From an uncultured Muribaculaceae bacterium (GTDB lineage: Bacteria; Bacteroidota; Bacteroidia; Bacteroidales; Muribaculaceae): DNA of 64,000 nucleotides. The translations under genes and the position numbers were made by a program. Of this stretch, positions 40,571 to 49,889 are shown piece after piece. The stretch spans positions 132,083 through 196,082 of the forward strand of contig CAJTQV010000004.1 of the NCBI GenBank assembly GCA_910578385.1, written 5' to 3'. The notes under the pieces were generated by a model, which ran no database searches, was not told the DNA's origin, and saw only the letters and a list, made by a program, of their open reading frames with translations. Numbering within the stretch: position 1 is the stretch's first letter; each line of letters opens with the position of its first letter.

Positions 40571-42271
40571 ATGATCGATTGGTTTGTCTCCATATTGCGT
40601 GAGTATCCGCCGGTAGCCCTGTTTCTCACAATAGGGTTGGGATTCCTGTTGGGACGGATACGTTTCGGCTCATTTCAGCTCGGCAGCGTTACCTCGGTCC
40701 TGTTGGTCGGTGTGCTTGTCGGCCAGCTTGTCATTCCGGTATCCGGGCCGCTGAAGATGTTTTTCTTCATGCTCTTTCTTTTCTCAATCGGTTATAAGGT
40801 AGGGCCGGATTTCTTCAAGTCATTGCGTGGCTCCGGTGCTCGGCAGGCTCTGTTTGCCGTCTGCATGAGCGCCATGTGCTTCGGCGTTACTCTGCTTCTG
40901 TCATATCTTTTCGGTTACAACAAGGGAGAGACTGTAGGTCTTTTCTCAGGTTCCCAGACATGTTCCTCCCTGCTCGGAGTCGGCAGCGAGGCAATACGCA
41001 AGGTTGGTCTCCCGAAGGCGGAGCTCGACAGTCAGCTGAGCATAATTCCGGTATGCTATGCGGTGACGTACATATTCGGCACACTTGGCACAGTAATAAT
41101 CCTCGGCAATTTCGGACCCAGGCTGTTGGGTGGTACAGAGAAGGTGAAACGGCTCACCGCCGAGCTTGAACGCAGTCTTGACAAACCGGTCGGAGGAGAT
41201 GACCCGGCGCGCCTCAATGCGCGACGTGAAGTGGCTTACAGGGCCTATCGGGTTTCAGATTCGTTCTTCAACACTCCGCGCACCGTTCGCGAGACCGAAT
41301 TGCGGATGCACGGTCTCGGTCTGGATGTATATGTTGATTCATTACGGCATGATGGCGAAATATCGACACCACGTCATGACGACACCATTTCAGCCGGAGA
41401 TACAGTGGTGATATGTGGCCGCACGGAGTTCATGATTCATGTGGAGAAATATCTCGGTCAGGAGGTCGAGGATGTTGAATTGCAGAATTATCCTGTGGCA
41501 AGAGTCGGGGTCATTGTCGCCAAGGATGAATTTACCGGTACGTCTATCTCTTGCCTGCGGCAGAGAAAATACATGCACGGTGTGGTTGTCCGTGATGCTC
41601 GCCGTAACGGCAAACCGATGGAAATCAGTCTCGATACTGAGTTTCAGAAAGGGGATCGCCTTACGGTGGTCGGCCGGGAGGAGAGCGTTAACCGCGCCAC
41701 TGCCCATATCGGACACGTGGACAGACCGTCAAATGTCAGCGACTTGATGTTTGTGGGGCTTGCCATATTTGTCGGTGGTCTTTTCGGTGCGATAAGTGTA
41801 TGGATTGACAGTGTTCCGGTCAGCTTCGGCACGAGCGGAGGGGCTCTGTTGGCCGGTATCATATTCGGATGGTTGCGGTCACGCAGACCGACTTTCGGGA
41901 ATATACCCGATGGTGCCTTATGGGTAATGAATAACCTTGGCCTGAATGTCTTCATAGCAGTTGTGGGCATCGAGGCGGCTCCCTCGTTTGTCTCCGGACT
42001 CAAGGCTGTCGGGCCTATGCTGTTTGTCGCCGGTGCCATCGGCACGATGATACCAATCTTCTTCGGCCTATGGCTTGGCCATAAGGTATTCCGGTTCAAT
42101 CCGGCCATAACACTTGGTTGCTGTGCCGGCACCCGCACATGCACAGCCGCTCTCGGCGCCGTGCAGAGCACTCTCGGTAGTTCACTGCCCGCCATCGGCT
42201 ACACCGTGACCTACGCTGTCAGCAACATTCTCCTCGTGATCTGGGGCCTCCTGACTGTTTTCATCTGCTGA
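40571..42271 (+). CDS. AspT/YidE-type transporter with two RCK_C domains
   Basis: The protein has 566 residues. Two membrane halves (about 1-180 and 390-566) each hold an AspT/YidE repeat (GxRTGxxx-like CCAGTRTCTAALGAVQ near 518; SGSQTCSSLLGV near 130). They flank two TrkA_C/RCK_C domains (about 220-370), which bind ligands and control flux. Family members exchange aspartate for alanine or carry other dicarboxylates; substrate here unknown. It is flanked by terminators, so probably monocistronic. Confidence 0.9.
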   Translation: MIDWFVSILREYPPVALFLTIGLGFLLGRIRFGSFQLGSVTSVLLVGVLVGQLVIPVSGPLKMFFFMLFLFSIGYKVGPDFFKSLRGSGARQALFAVCMSAMCFGVTLLLSYLFGYNKGETVGLFSGSQTCSSLLGVGSEAIRKVGLPKAELDSQLSIIPVCYAVTYIFGTLGTVIILGNFGPRLLGGTEKVKRLTAELERSLDKPVGGDDPARLNARREVAYRAYRVSDSFFNTPRTVRETELRMHGLGLDVYVDSLRHDGEISTPRHDDTISAGDTVVICGRTEFMIHVEKYLGQEVEDVELQNYPVARVGVIVAKDEFTGTSISCLRQRKYMHGVVVRDARRNGKPMEISLDTEFQKGDRLTVVGREESVNRATAHIGHVDRPSNVSDLMFVGLAIFVGGLFGAISVWIDSVPVSFGTSGGALLAGIIFGWLRSRRPTFGNIPDGALWVMNNLGLNVFIAVVGIEAAPSFVSGLKAVGPMLFVAGAIGTMIPIFFGLWLGHKVFRFNPAITLGCCAGTRTCTAALGAVQSTLGSSLPAIGYTVTYAVSNILLVIWGLLTVFIC

Positions 42272-42292
42272 CAAAAGTCATAAAAATTTGCA

Positions 42293-42331
42293 CAAAAAAG
42301 CAGCGGGGCGCTCCGGTTGGGGCGCCCCGCT
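42293..42331 (-). terminator. Terminator of pnp
   Basis: AGCGGGGCGC (42302-42311) pairs with GCGCCCCGCT (42322-42331). On the minus strand the stem is followed by GCTTTTTT. It lies between convergent genes. Confidence 0.88.
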
Positions 42332-42358
42332 GGGTTATGGTTGGGGTTTGTTGAAAGA

Positions 42359-44698
42359 TCAGTCTTCGTCGTGGTGCTTGAAGGTGCGCGGGCCACGGTT
42401 GTCGTCGTGGCGGGGACCACGGTCTCCGTCACGGCGCGGGCCGCGGTTGTCATCGCGACGCGGACCACGGTCGTTGCGGTCGCCGTCACGGCGGGGACGC
42501 GGGCCACGGTCTCCACCCTCACGGCGGGGACGTGCCTCACGCTCCACGTAGCCTTCCGGCTTCGGAGTGAGCACGCGGGTTGACAGACGGTATTTGCCGG
42601 TCTTCTTGTCAATCTCGATCAGCTTGACGGTGAGCTTGTCGCCCTCTTTCAGACCGCTTGCCTCCATGTTGTCGAGACGGTCCCATGAAATCTCGCTGAT
42701 GTGCAGCAGACCGTCACGTCCGGGCATGAACTCAACGAACGCGCCGAAGTCGAGGATCGAGCGGACAGTACCTTCGTAAACCTCTCCCTCTTCGGGCTGT
42801 GCGACGATGGCCTTGATTTTCGCAAGTGCTGCGTCGATGCTCGCCTTGTCTTTCGAGGCGATCTCCACGCGGCCGATTCCGAGCTTCTCGTCCTCGTCGA
42901 TCGAGATGGTTGCTCCGGTCTCTTCCTGAATGCCCTGGATAACCTTGCCCTGGGGACCGATTACGGCACCGATCATCTCCTTCGGAATCTCGATGGTGAT
43001 CAGACGCGGCACGTGGGGCTTGTAGTCCTCGCGGGCCTCGGGGATGGTCTCGTTGATTATGTTGAGGATGTGCAGACGTCCGTCACGGGCCTGGTTGAGT
43101 GCCTTCTCAAGCACCTCGTAGCTCAGACCGTCGCACTTGATGTCCATCTGGGTGGCGGTGATACCCTCGGTGGTACCTGTCACCTTGAAGTCCATGTCGC
43201 CGAGGTGATCCTCGTCGCCAAGGATGTCAGACAGGATGGCATATTTCACATTGCCCTTGTCGGAGATGAGACCCATGGCCACACCGGCTACGGGGCGCTT
43301 CATCTTCACACCTGCGTCGAGCAGCGACAGTGTGCCGCCGCAGACAGTCGCCATTGACGACGAACCGTTCGACTCAAGGATATCAGATACGATACGGCAG
43401 GTGTAGGGGAAGTTGTCGGGGAACATGCGCTTCAGGGCGCGGTGAGCGAGGTTTCCGTGTCCTACCTCACGACGGCCTACGCCACGCTGCGGACGGGCCT
43501 CGCCTGTAGAGAAGGGAGGGAAGTTGTAGTGGAGAAGGAAACGCTCCTTGCTCTGGTTGAGCACGTCGTCGATGATTTTCTCGTCGAGTGTCGTGCCGAG
43601 TGTGGTTGTGACGAGAGCCTGGGTCTCACCACGAGTGAAGACTGCGGCTCCGTGAGGTCCGGGCAGATAGTCGATCTCGCACCAGATGGGACGGATCTCG
43701 GTGGTCTTGCGGCCGTCGAGACGGATACCCTCGTCGAGAACGCAGCGGCGCATTGCCTCTTTCTCGACATCGTGGTAGTAACGCTTCACCATAGCCTTGC
43801 GCTGGTCGGCGTTGTATTTCTCAAGCTGCTCCTCGGTCATCTCGGGCAGAGACTCAAGATATTCCTCGCAGATCTTGCCGAACTGCTCGGCGCGCCAATG
43901 CTTGTCGGCCGCGCCGGTGCGTGCGATGGCATATGCCTTGTCGTAGCACTTGTCATGGACATCCTTGCGGAGCTCGTCGTCGTTGATCTCGTGGCAGTAC
44001 TCACGTTTCACTTCCTTGCCAGCCTCTTTCATCAGCTCGATCTGGGCGAGGCAATGTTTCTTGATTTCCGCATGGGCTACCTTGAGGGCTTCGAGAAGCT
44101 CAGCCTCCGAAACCTCGTTCATCTCACCCTCGACCATCATGATGTTGTCGTAGGTGGCACCGACCATCAGCTCGATGTCGGCATCCTCGATCTGCTCGAA
44201 AGTCGGGTTGATCACCCATTCGCCGTTCACGCGGGCCACGCGCACCTCGGAGATGGGGCCGTTGAACGGTATGTCGCTGCATGCGATTGCGGCCGAAGCT
44301 GCGATACCTGCCAGTGCGTCGGGGGCATCGTTCTCGTCGGCCGAGTAAAGTGTCACGTTGACGAAAGTGTCAGCGTGGTAGTCATCGGGGAAAAGCGGGC
44401 GGAGCACGCGGTCAACCAGACGCGAGGTAAGAATCTCGTAGTCGCTGGCGCGTCCCTCACGTTTGAGGAAGCCTCCCGGATAGCGTCCGATCGACGCATA
44501 TTTCTCTTTATATTCAACTGTGAGGGGCATGAAGTCTACGCCCTCGCCGGCCTCGCGGGCCGAACAAACGGTGGCAAGAAGCATCGTGTTGCCCATGCGC
44601 ACCTCTACCGCTCCATCGGCCTGCTTGGCAAGTTTGCCTGTCTCGATCGTGATCTCACGTCCGTCGGGCAGCGCGATGGTTTTCTTTACTGGATTCAT
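42359..44698 (-). CDS. pnp: Polyribonucleotide nucleotidyltransferase (PNPase) with Arg-rich tail
   Basis: The protein has 779 residues, about 60-70 longer than a minimal PNPase. Two RNase PH domains (about 10-230 and 325-550) carry the conserved DEG and SNGSSSMA motifs. A KH domain follows (about 555-615, EIPKEMIGAVIGPQGKVI) and an S1 domain (about 625-695, VYEGTVRSILDFGAFVEF). The last 55 residues are a disordered RGPRRD-type repeat (GPRRDDNRGPRRDGDRGP). PNPase degrades RNA 3' to 5' with phosphate. The tail may bind RNA or partners. Divergent from the gene at 44878. Confidence 0.97.
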   Translation of the reverse strand: MNPVKKTIALPDGREITIETGKLAKQADGAVEVRMGNTMLLATVCSAREAGEGVDFMPLTVEYKEKYASIGRYPGGFLKREGRASDYEILTSRLVDRVLRPLFPDDYHADTFVNVTLYSADENDAPDALAGIAASAAIACSDIPFNGPISEVRVARVNGEWVINPTFEQIEDADIELMVGATYDNIMMVEGEMNEVSEAELLEALKVAHAEIKKHCLAQIELMKEAGKEVKREYCHEINDDELRKDVHDKCYDKAYAIARTGAADKHWRAEQFGKICEEYLESLPEMTEEQLEKYNADQRKAMVKRYYHDVEKEAMRRCVLDEGIRLDGRKTTEIRPIWCEIDYLPGPHGAAVFTRGETQALVTTTLGTTLDEKIIDDVLNQSKERFLLHYNFPPFSTGEARPQRGVGRREVGHGNLAHRALKRMFPDNFPYTCRIVSDILESNGSSSMATVCGGTLSLLDAGVKMKRPVAGVAMGLISDKGNVKYAILSDILGDEDHLGDMDFKVTGTTEGITATQMDIKCDGLSYEVLEKALNQARDGRLHILNIINETIPEAREDYKPHVPRLITIEIPKEMIGAVIGPQGKVIQGIQEETGATISIDEDEKLGIGRVEIASKDKASIDAALAKIKAIVAQPEEGEVYEGTVRSILDFGAFVEFMPGRDGLLHISEISWDRLDNMEASGLKEGDKLTVKLIEIDKKTGKYRLSTRVLTPKPEGYVEREARPRREGGDRGPRPRRDGDRNDRGPRRDDNRGPRRDGDRGPRHDDNRGPRTFKHHDED

Positions 44699-44785
44699 CT
44701 TAAATTTCGTTATTGTTTTTCTTCGCTGATGTCGTCCGATCAGCGCGTGTTTCAGACGCGCTTTCTTACTTAATCAATAATTCGA

Positions 44786-44844
44786 CAAATTTACAAATTT
44801 TATTCCAATAAATTGAAACATTTTCGGATAAATTATTAAATTTG
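44786..44844. promoter_or_regulatory. Divergent promoters for pnp (-) and DUF4369 gene (+)
   Basis: The minus strand has TAAATTTG at 44786-44793 and the plus strand has TAAATTTG at 44837-44844, with ATTG 21 bases upstream of the latter. The two -7 elements are 43 bases apart, so the polymerases would compete. Confidence 0.6.
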
Positions 44845-44877
44845 TAAAAAAATCAACCAACCCCCGATACTACAAAA

Positions 44878-45954
44878 ATGAAATTGCAATATATTGCCCT
44901 TTCTGCGGCAGTTTTTTCGATGTCTCTTGCGTCGTGTGGCGACGCCCGGTTCAAGATTGACGGCGAGGTGTACGGTGCCGAAGGCAAGTCGCTCGTGCTG
45001 GAGAAGTCTGACTTCCATGGCCGCTGGATTCCGGTTGACTCGGTAAAGGTCGGCGACACCGGCAAGTTCTCCATCAAGGCTGATGCTCCGGCCTCGCCCG
45101 ACGTGTACCGTCTCTCTCTCGGCGACCGGTTCATCTATCTTCCGGTCGATTCTGTCGAGACTCTGACCCTTACTACTTCCGCCGCCGATTTCGGCTCGAA
45201 GTTCACCCTGTCGGGCACTCCCCAGGCTGAGCGCATGGCGGCGTTCGAGCAGGAGCTGATGGCTGTCAACGCCACTGACTCGGCTGCCCTCGCATCGTTC
45301 AAGCGCGATGTCTATACCAAGTATATTAAGGATGGACAAGGCTCGATCGTGAGCTATTACGTGCTGACAAAAGTGTTCGACGGCAAGCCTCTCTACAATC
45401 CGGCTGATGCCGAGGATGCCAAGTATTATGCGGCTGTTGCCACACAGTTTGACAACTACCGTCCCGGCGACCCGCATGGACAGATGGTCAAGGATGTCTC
45501 GCTCAAGGCTATGCGTGCCCGCAACTCCGCCAAGGGCAAGAAGAATGTCATCGAGGCCAATGAAATCCGCGTGCTCGACATCGACCTGCCCGACGAGAAC
45601 GGCAAGAATGTACGCCTGTCGGACGTGGTGGGCAAAGGTAAGCCGGTCGTTGTAATCTTCTCCATGATGGGTGCATCGGAGTCGCCTGCCTTCAACCGCG
45701 AGCTTGCCCGCATATACAAGGCCAAGGGTGGCTCGGTGGAGTTCTATCAGGTGTCGTTCGACCCGGGACAGTACGAGTGGCGCGAGGCCGCGGCCAACCT
45801 GCCGTGGATTACAGTACTTGACCCCCAGGGCACAAGCTCCAACGCCATAATAGACTATAACGTGGGTTCTCTTCCCGCCGTGTTCATTTATGATGCCAAC
45901 GGCGATCTCGTGGAGCGTCCTGAATCTCTGTCTGACCTCGAACGAAAGCTCTGA
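44878..45954 (+). CDS. DUF4369 / thioredoxin-fold lipoprotein lacking CxxC
   Basis: The protein has 358 residues with lipobox LASC (C20). A DUF4369 beta domain covers about 23-115, and an AhpC/TSA-like thioredoxin fold about 225-350 (GKPVVVIFSMMGASESPAFN). Where thiol-disulfide reductases have WCxxC, this protein has MGASESP with no cysteine, so it cannot do standard redox chemistry. The fold may serve binding. It overlaps the SUI1-like gene by 1 base (TGATG). Confidence 0.86.
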   Translation: MKLQYIALSAAVFSMSLASCGDARFKIDGEVYGAEGKSLVLEKSDFHGRWIPVDSVKVGDTGKFSIKADAPASPDVYRLSLGDRFIYLPVDSVETLTLTTSAADFGSKFTLSGTPQAERMAAFEQELMAVNATDSAALASFKRDVYTKYIKDGQGSIVSYYVLTKVFDGKPLYNPADAEDAKYYAAVATQFDNYRPGDPHGQMVKDVSLKAMRARNSAKGKKNVIEANEIRVLDIDLPDENGKNVRLSDVVGKGKPVVVIFSMMGASESPAFNRELARIYKAKGGSVEFYQVSFDPGQYEWREAAANLPWITVLDPQGTSSNAIIDYNVGSLPAVFIYDANGDLVERPESLSDLERKL

Positions 45955-46277
45955 TGGACTGGAAGGAAATGCTCGGGCAGCTGCGTGAGGATCCGTCGCT
46001 GCCCCCCGGCGAGGATACTCCGGAACCGGCCAGTGAGAAAGCTCCCCGCAAGGACACACTCCGTGTTATCATTGACCGCAAAGGCCGTAAGGGTAAGGTC
46101 GCCACGATCGTCGAGGGTTTCACTGTCGGCGACGATGAGGTTGCCGAAGTCGCCGCCATGCTCAAGCGTAAGCTCGGGGTGGGAGGGAGCTCACGCGGCG
46201 GCGAGATTCTCATACAGGGAGATGCCGCCGACAGGGTGCGCGAATTGCTCGCCAAAGAGGGCTATAAAGTAAAATAA
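45954..46277 (+). CDS. SUI1/eIF1-like translation factor
   Basis: The protein has 107 residues. The SUI1 core (about 32-107) has RKGRKGKVATIVEGF, a KLGVGGSSRGGEILIQGD segment and a closing LLAKEGYKVK. Such proteins (YciH type) can discriminate start codons in vitro; the in vivo role in bacteria is poorly defined. Its start overlaps the stop of the preceding lipoprotein gene, and the AddA-type gene begins 1 bp after its stop. Confidence 0.92.
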   Translation: MDWKEMLGQLREDPSLPPGEDTPEPASEKAPRKDTLRVIIDRKGRKGKVATIVEGFTVGDDEVAEVAAMLKRKLGVGGSSRGGEILIQGDAADRVRELLAKEGYKVK

Positions 46278-46278
46278 C

Positions 46279-49200
46279 ATGCTGGATCTGCACAGAGCCT
46301 CGGCCGGGTCGGGCAAGACATATACCCTCGCCAAGAAGTACATCTGGTATCTGATCACAATCAGTCCGGAGGGTGCTCCGCGCCGTCTGCGCACCGATGC
46401 CGAGCTTGCCGATTCGGCGCATCATATTCTTGCTGTGACCTTTACCAACAAGGCCACAAACGAGATGCAGCTCCGAATCGTCGATAAGCTCTTCGAACTG
46501 GCCACGCGTGCGCCGGAATGGAAGAAAGACCGGTCCGGCGTGTCGCGGATTGTCGCTCCCGACTATATGGGCGACTTCACTACGACACTTCATGAGGGGC
46601 CGGAGCGTGTGGCGGCAGTCTGTCGGAAGGCTCTGTCGATTCTGCTTGAGAATTATTCAGATTTCAAGGTCTCGACCATCGACTCCTTCTTTCAGCTTGT
46701 GCTCCGCACCTTCGCCTATGAGTCGGAACTCAACGATACATATCAGGTGGAGCTGGATTCGGAATTTCTGTCGCAGGTTGGCGTTGACGGCACTCTTGAG
46801 GAAATAGATGCCAATTCCTCTGACCATCATACCCCATACTGGATCCGTAAACTGATGGACCGTGGCGAAAGCAAATGGAACATCTTTACGCGAAAATATT
46901 CCACTGACAGTTTCGGTGCGAATCCATATCTCGATTTCGTCAAGTCGGTGTGCCGCCTCGAAAACGAGGAGTACAAAATGATCCGCGACGAGGTGGAGGA
47001 TTATTTCCGCTCCGGTCCCGATTTCATAACTCTTTACGAGGATCTGGCCGCGAAATATGAGACACCGGTGCGCCGCGCGTTTCTCGCCATGCGCCGGGAA
47101 TGTGCGGAGATGTACCGCATGTTGCCCGAAGATTTGCTTCAGGCAGGTTCGCGTACAGCGGTAGGACAGCTTGTTACGCGACTCCGCAAGCTCGCCACTG
47201 CTCCCAAGAACGGCTGGAACCGTGCCCCCGATGATACAATACATAAGTATTTTTCGGAAGAATATCTCGCCAAGCCGGTTGTTGTCAAGGCTCTCAAGTC
47301 TTTCGATGCCGCGGCGATCACGGCGGGTGTGATGCGTTGCGCTGAGGCTTTCGCCGGGTTTGAACAGGCATGGAACGACGAGACTTTCCAGCATTGGCGT
47401 CTGTATGCTGTCAATCTCCCTTATCTGGCACTGTTCAGCATCGTTTCGCGCAAGCGGCAGGATTACCTGAACGAGACCAATGCCGTTGAACTCGGAGAGA
47501 CTTCCATGATTCTGCGCGGTGTGATCGGCGACAGCGACGCACCGTTCATCTACGAGCGTCTGGGCACATATCTGAATCACTTCCTGATTGATGAGTTTCA
47601 GGATACTTCTCGTCTTCAATGGGAGAATCTGCGTCCTCTGCTTGTGGAGAGCATGAGCCGCGACAACGACAACCTCATAATTGGCGATGCCAAGCAAAGT
47701 ATCTACCGCTTCCGAAACGCCGATCCCTCGCTCATAACCTCGGTGGTGCCTGAGCAGTTTGGCGATTCGGTCAACAGTCTCGGCTCGCGTCCGGAGGAGA
47801 ACACCAACTACCGCAGCCGCCTGCGGGTGGTGCAGTTCAACAACTCTTTTTTCGAATATCTTGCCTCGCGCCTGGACCGTGAGGCTGCCCTGACCAATGG
47901 CGCGAGAAGAATGTTCGGCCCGCTCTACAGCAATGTCGTGCAGACTCCGTTCAAGACCGCACCCGAAGGCTATGTGGAGGTAACACTTCCCGGACCGAAG
48001 CAGAAAGATTTTGGCGAGTATGTGCTGGCTCGTGTGCCGGAACTGGTCAAATCGCTGACCGCCCGTGGGTACCGTCAGAAAGATATAGCTGTCCTTGTAT
48101 CGTCCAACCGCGATGGCGAGGCGGTCATCAAGTCGTTTGTAGACTACAACGCCGGCCTTGACGGTGATGGCGAGGAAATCCGCTTCGTGAGCGAGCAGTC
48201 GCTTAAGGTCGCCGGTTCGCGTGCTGTCAAGATTGTGCTCGGCGTACTTGAGAACATGGCCCGTGGCTTTAATCCGGAAATACGCGAGGGGGAGGAGCGT
48301 GTCAAGAAAGGTGTCGGCACATGGGCGGAGATGGAATCGAGTTTCAAGTTTTTCGCCATGGGACGCGAGGGTGAGACGATGCCCGAGATCCTTGACGCTT
48401 ATCTTGATGAGCGTCCCGATATGGAACGCCTCAGTGCCGTGCTCGACCGCCTTCAGTCGCTTGCCATCCCTGCAATAGTAGAGGCTGTGGTAGCCTCGTT
48501 CATACCCGATTCGCTCAGGCAGATGGATGCCGTCTACCTGTCGGCTTTCCAGGACCTCGTGCTTGAATACTGCGACGGACACCCGACCGATATCGGCTCC
48601 TTCCTGAAATGGTGGGAGCGCAAGAGCCGCACGGCCTCCATTTCCTCGCCCGAGGATACAGACGCGGTGCAGGTGCTGACCGTACACAAGTCGAAAGGAC
48701 TTGAATATGACTGCGTGATAATACCCTTTGCCGACTGGAACTTTGCCGACAGCGTAAGCTCGTTCAAGAAGGAGTGGCGATGGGTGCGCCCCATGCTTGT
48801 GAGTCACCCCGACATTGAGATGCCCCCGTACATCCCTGTCGAGACGACCGACGCGCTCGAATCGACGCGCCACCGCGACCTTCTTTACGAATATTATGAC
48901 ATGGTTAAGATGGATGCTCTCAATTCGGCCTATGTCGCTTTCACGCGTGCAGGACGCGAGCTTTACATCTTCAGCGATGACCGTAACGCACTTTCCGGTT
49001 CGTCGGGTAAGTCCAAGTCTGGCGATGACCTGAACGGCATGACTCCGGAATATTTCAAACTGGGACGTTACCTGTATGAATTCGTGAATGGACTGTCAGT
49101 CCGCATGGAGGGTGTGCCCAACACGGATCTCGCCAGGTTGGAGGCTGATGTTGTTTCCGAGGAAATGCCGGCTGATGAAACCTCTCCATATGTGGCGCGA

Positions 49201-49815
49201 GCCGGAGTTCTTCCGGATGAAGTGTCGCGCAAGAATAATGGCGAGGGAAATGATGCTGTTGTGATCGGTGACTACCGTTCGGTGGTGCCGGGTGGAGAGG
49301 AACTCAAATACCGTCAGGGAGATTTGCCCGATGTCATTGAGGCTGCAGATGTAGAGGATGACGAGGACCCTGCTGACCTTGACCCACGTTCGGAGGGCAA
49401 TATAAAGCATGCTGTTCTTGAACTTGTGCGTGTGCCCGATGACCTGCACCATGCCGTGCGTCATCTCTGCATAACGGGACTCATACCGCTGCATATGGCT
49501 GAGGAGATTGAGAAGTCGCTGCGTGCCGGACTCGAAAAGCCGACCGTGTCGCGTTGGTTCGACGGCAAGGCACGTGTAATCAACGAACGCCCCATCTTGA
49601 AGGCGGGGCAGGTGTCGCGCCGTCCCGACCGCATCCTTGTCTATCCGGACGGACACGCCGAGGTGGTAGACTACAAATTCGGCAAATACGACACCAAAGG
49701 AAAATACCGTCGTCAGATAAGCGGCTACGTCCGCCGTCTGGCCGAGACCGGCATGTACACCAACGTCGAGGGTTACCTCTGGTACGTCAACGCCGACATC
49801 ATCGAGAAAGTGTAA
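46279..49815 (+). CDS. AddA/RecB-type UvrD helicase with C-terminal nuclease
   Basis: The protein has 1178 residues. Walker A is ASAGSGKT (K13), the AVTFTNKATNEM motif follows, Walker B is IDEFQDTS (about 437), motif III GDAKQSIYRFRNADP, motif V near 800 (TVHKSKGLEYDCVI) and motif VI AFTRAGRELY. The C-terminal PD-(D/E)XK nuclease has VVDYKFG near 1129. Bacteroidetes AddA homologs process double-strand breaks for RecA. The usual AddB-like partner gene is not adjacent. The start is 1 bp after the SUI1-like stop. Confidence 0.92.
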   Translation: MLDLHRASAGSGKTYTLAKKYIWYLITISPEGAPRRLRTDAELADSAHHILAVTFTNKATNEMQLRIVDKLFELATRAPEWKKDRSGVSRIVAPDYMGDFTTTLHEGPERVAAVCRKALSILLENYSDFKVSTIDSFFQLVLRTFAYESELNDTYQVELDSEFLSQVGVDGTLEEIDANSSDHHTPYWIRKLMDRGESKWNIFTRKYSTDSFGANPYLDFVKSVCRLENEEYKMIRDEVEDYFRSGPDFITLYEDLAAKYETPVRRAFLAMRRECAEMYRMLPEDLLQAGSRTAVGQLVTRLRKLATAPKNGWNRAPDDTIHKYFSEEYLAKPVVVKALKSFDAAAITAGVMRCAEAFAGFEQAWNDETFQHWRLYAVNLPYLALFSIVSRKRQDYLNETNAVELGETSMILRGVIGDSDAPFIYERLGTYLNHFLIDEFQDTSRLQWENLRPLLVESMSRDNDNLIIGDAKQSIYRFRNADPSLITSVVPEQFGDSVNSLGSRPEENTNYRSRLRVVQFNNSFFEYLASRLDREAALTNGARRMFGPLYSNVVQTPFKTAPEGYVEVTLPGPKQKDFGEYVLARVPELVKSLTARGYRQKDIAVLVSSNRDGEAVIKSFVDYNAGLDGDGEEIRFVSEQSLKVAGSRAVKIVLGVLENMARGFNPEIREGEERVKKGVGTWAEMESSFKFFAMGREGETMPEILDAYLDERPDMERLSAVLDRLQSLAIPAIVEAVVASFIPDSLRQMDAVYLSAFQDLVLEYCDGHPTDIGSFLKWWERKSRTASISSPEDTDAVQVLTVHKSKGLEYDCVIIPFADWNFADSVSSFKKEWRWVRPMLVSHPDIEMPPYIPVETTDALESTRHRDLLYEYYDMVKMDALNSAYVAFTRAGRELYIFSDDRNALSGSSGKSKSGDDLNGMTPEYFKLGRYLYEFVNGLSVRMEGVPNTDLARLEADVVSEEMPADETSPYVARAGVLPDEVSRKNNGEGNDAVVIGDYRSVVPGGEELKYRQGDLPDVIEAADVEDDEDPADLDPRSEGNIKHAVLELVRVPDDLHHAVRHLCITGLIPLHMAEEIEKSLRAGLEKPTVSRWFDGKARVINERPILKAGQVSRRPDRILVYPDGHAEVVDYKFGKYDTKGKYRRQISGYVRRLAETGMYTNVEGYLWYVNADIIEKV

Positions 49816-49838
49816 ACTGAGGTTATGTCGTAGATAAG

Positions 49839-49870
49839 ATAAGGGCCGATTCGCAGGAATCGGCCCTTAT
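49839..49870. terminator. Bidirectional terminator between convergent genes
   Basis: ATAAGGGCCGATTC (49839-49852) and GAATCGGCCCTTAT (49857-49870) form a 14-bp perfect hairpin with a 4-base loop. Confidence 0.85.
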
Positions 49871-49889
49871 TGGGGATTGTATTGTCTTA

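Noticed and set aside
43442..44773. 443-codon open frame antisense to pnp
   Set aside because: It fully overlaps conserved PNPase domains; no domain or signal is visible in the translation.
46657..48873. Long antisense open frame (738 codons) opposite the AddA-type gene
   Set aside because: It has low sequence logic and His/Arg-rich composition. The sense strand has complete helicase and nuclease motifs. It is a codon-bias shadow.
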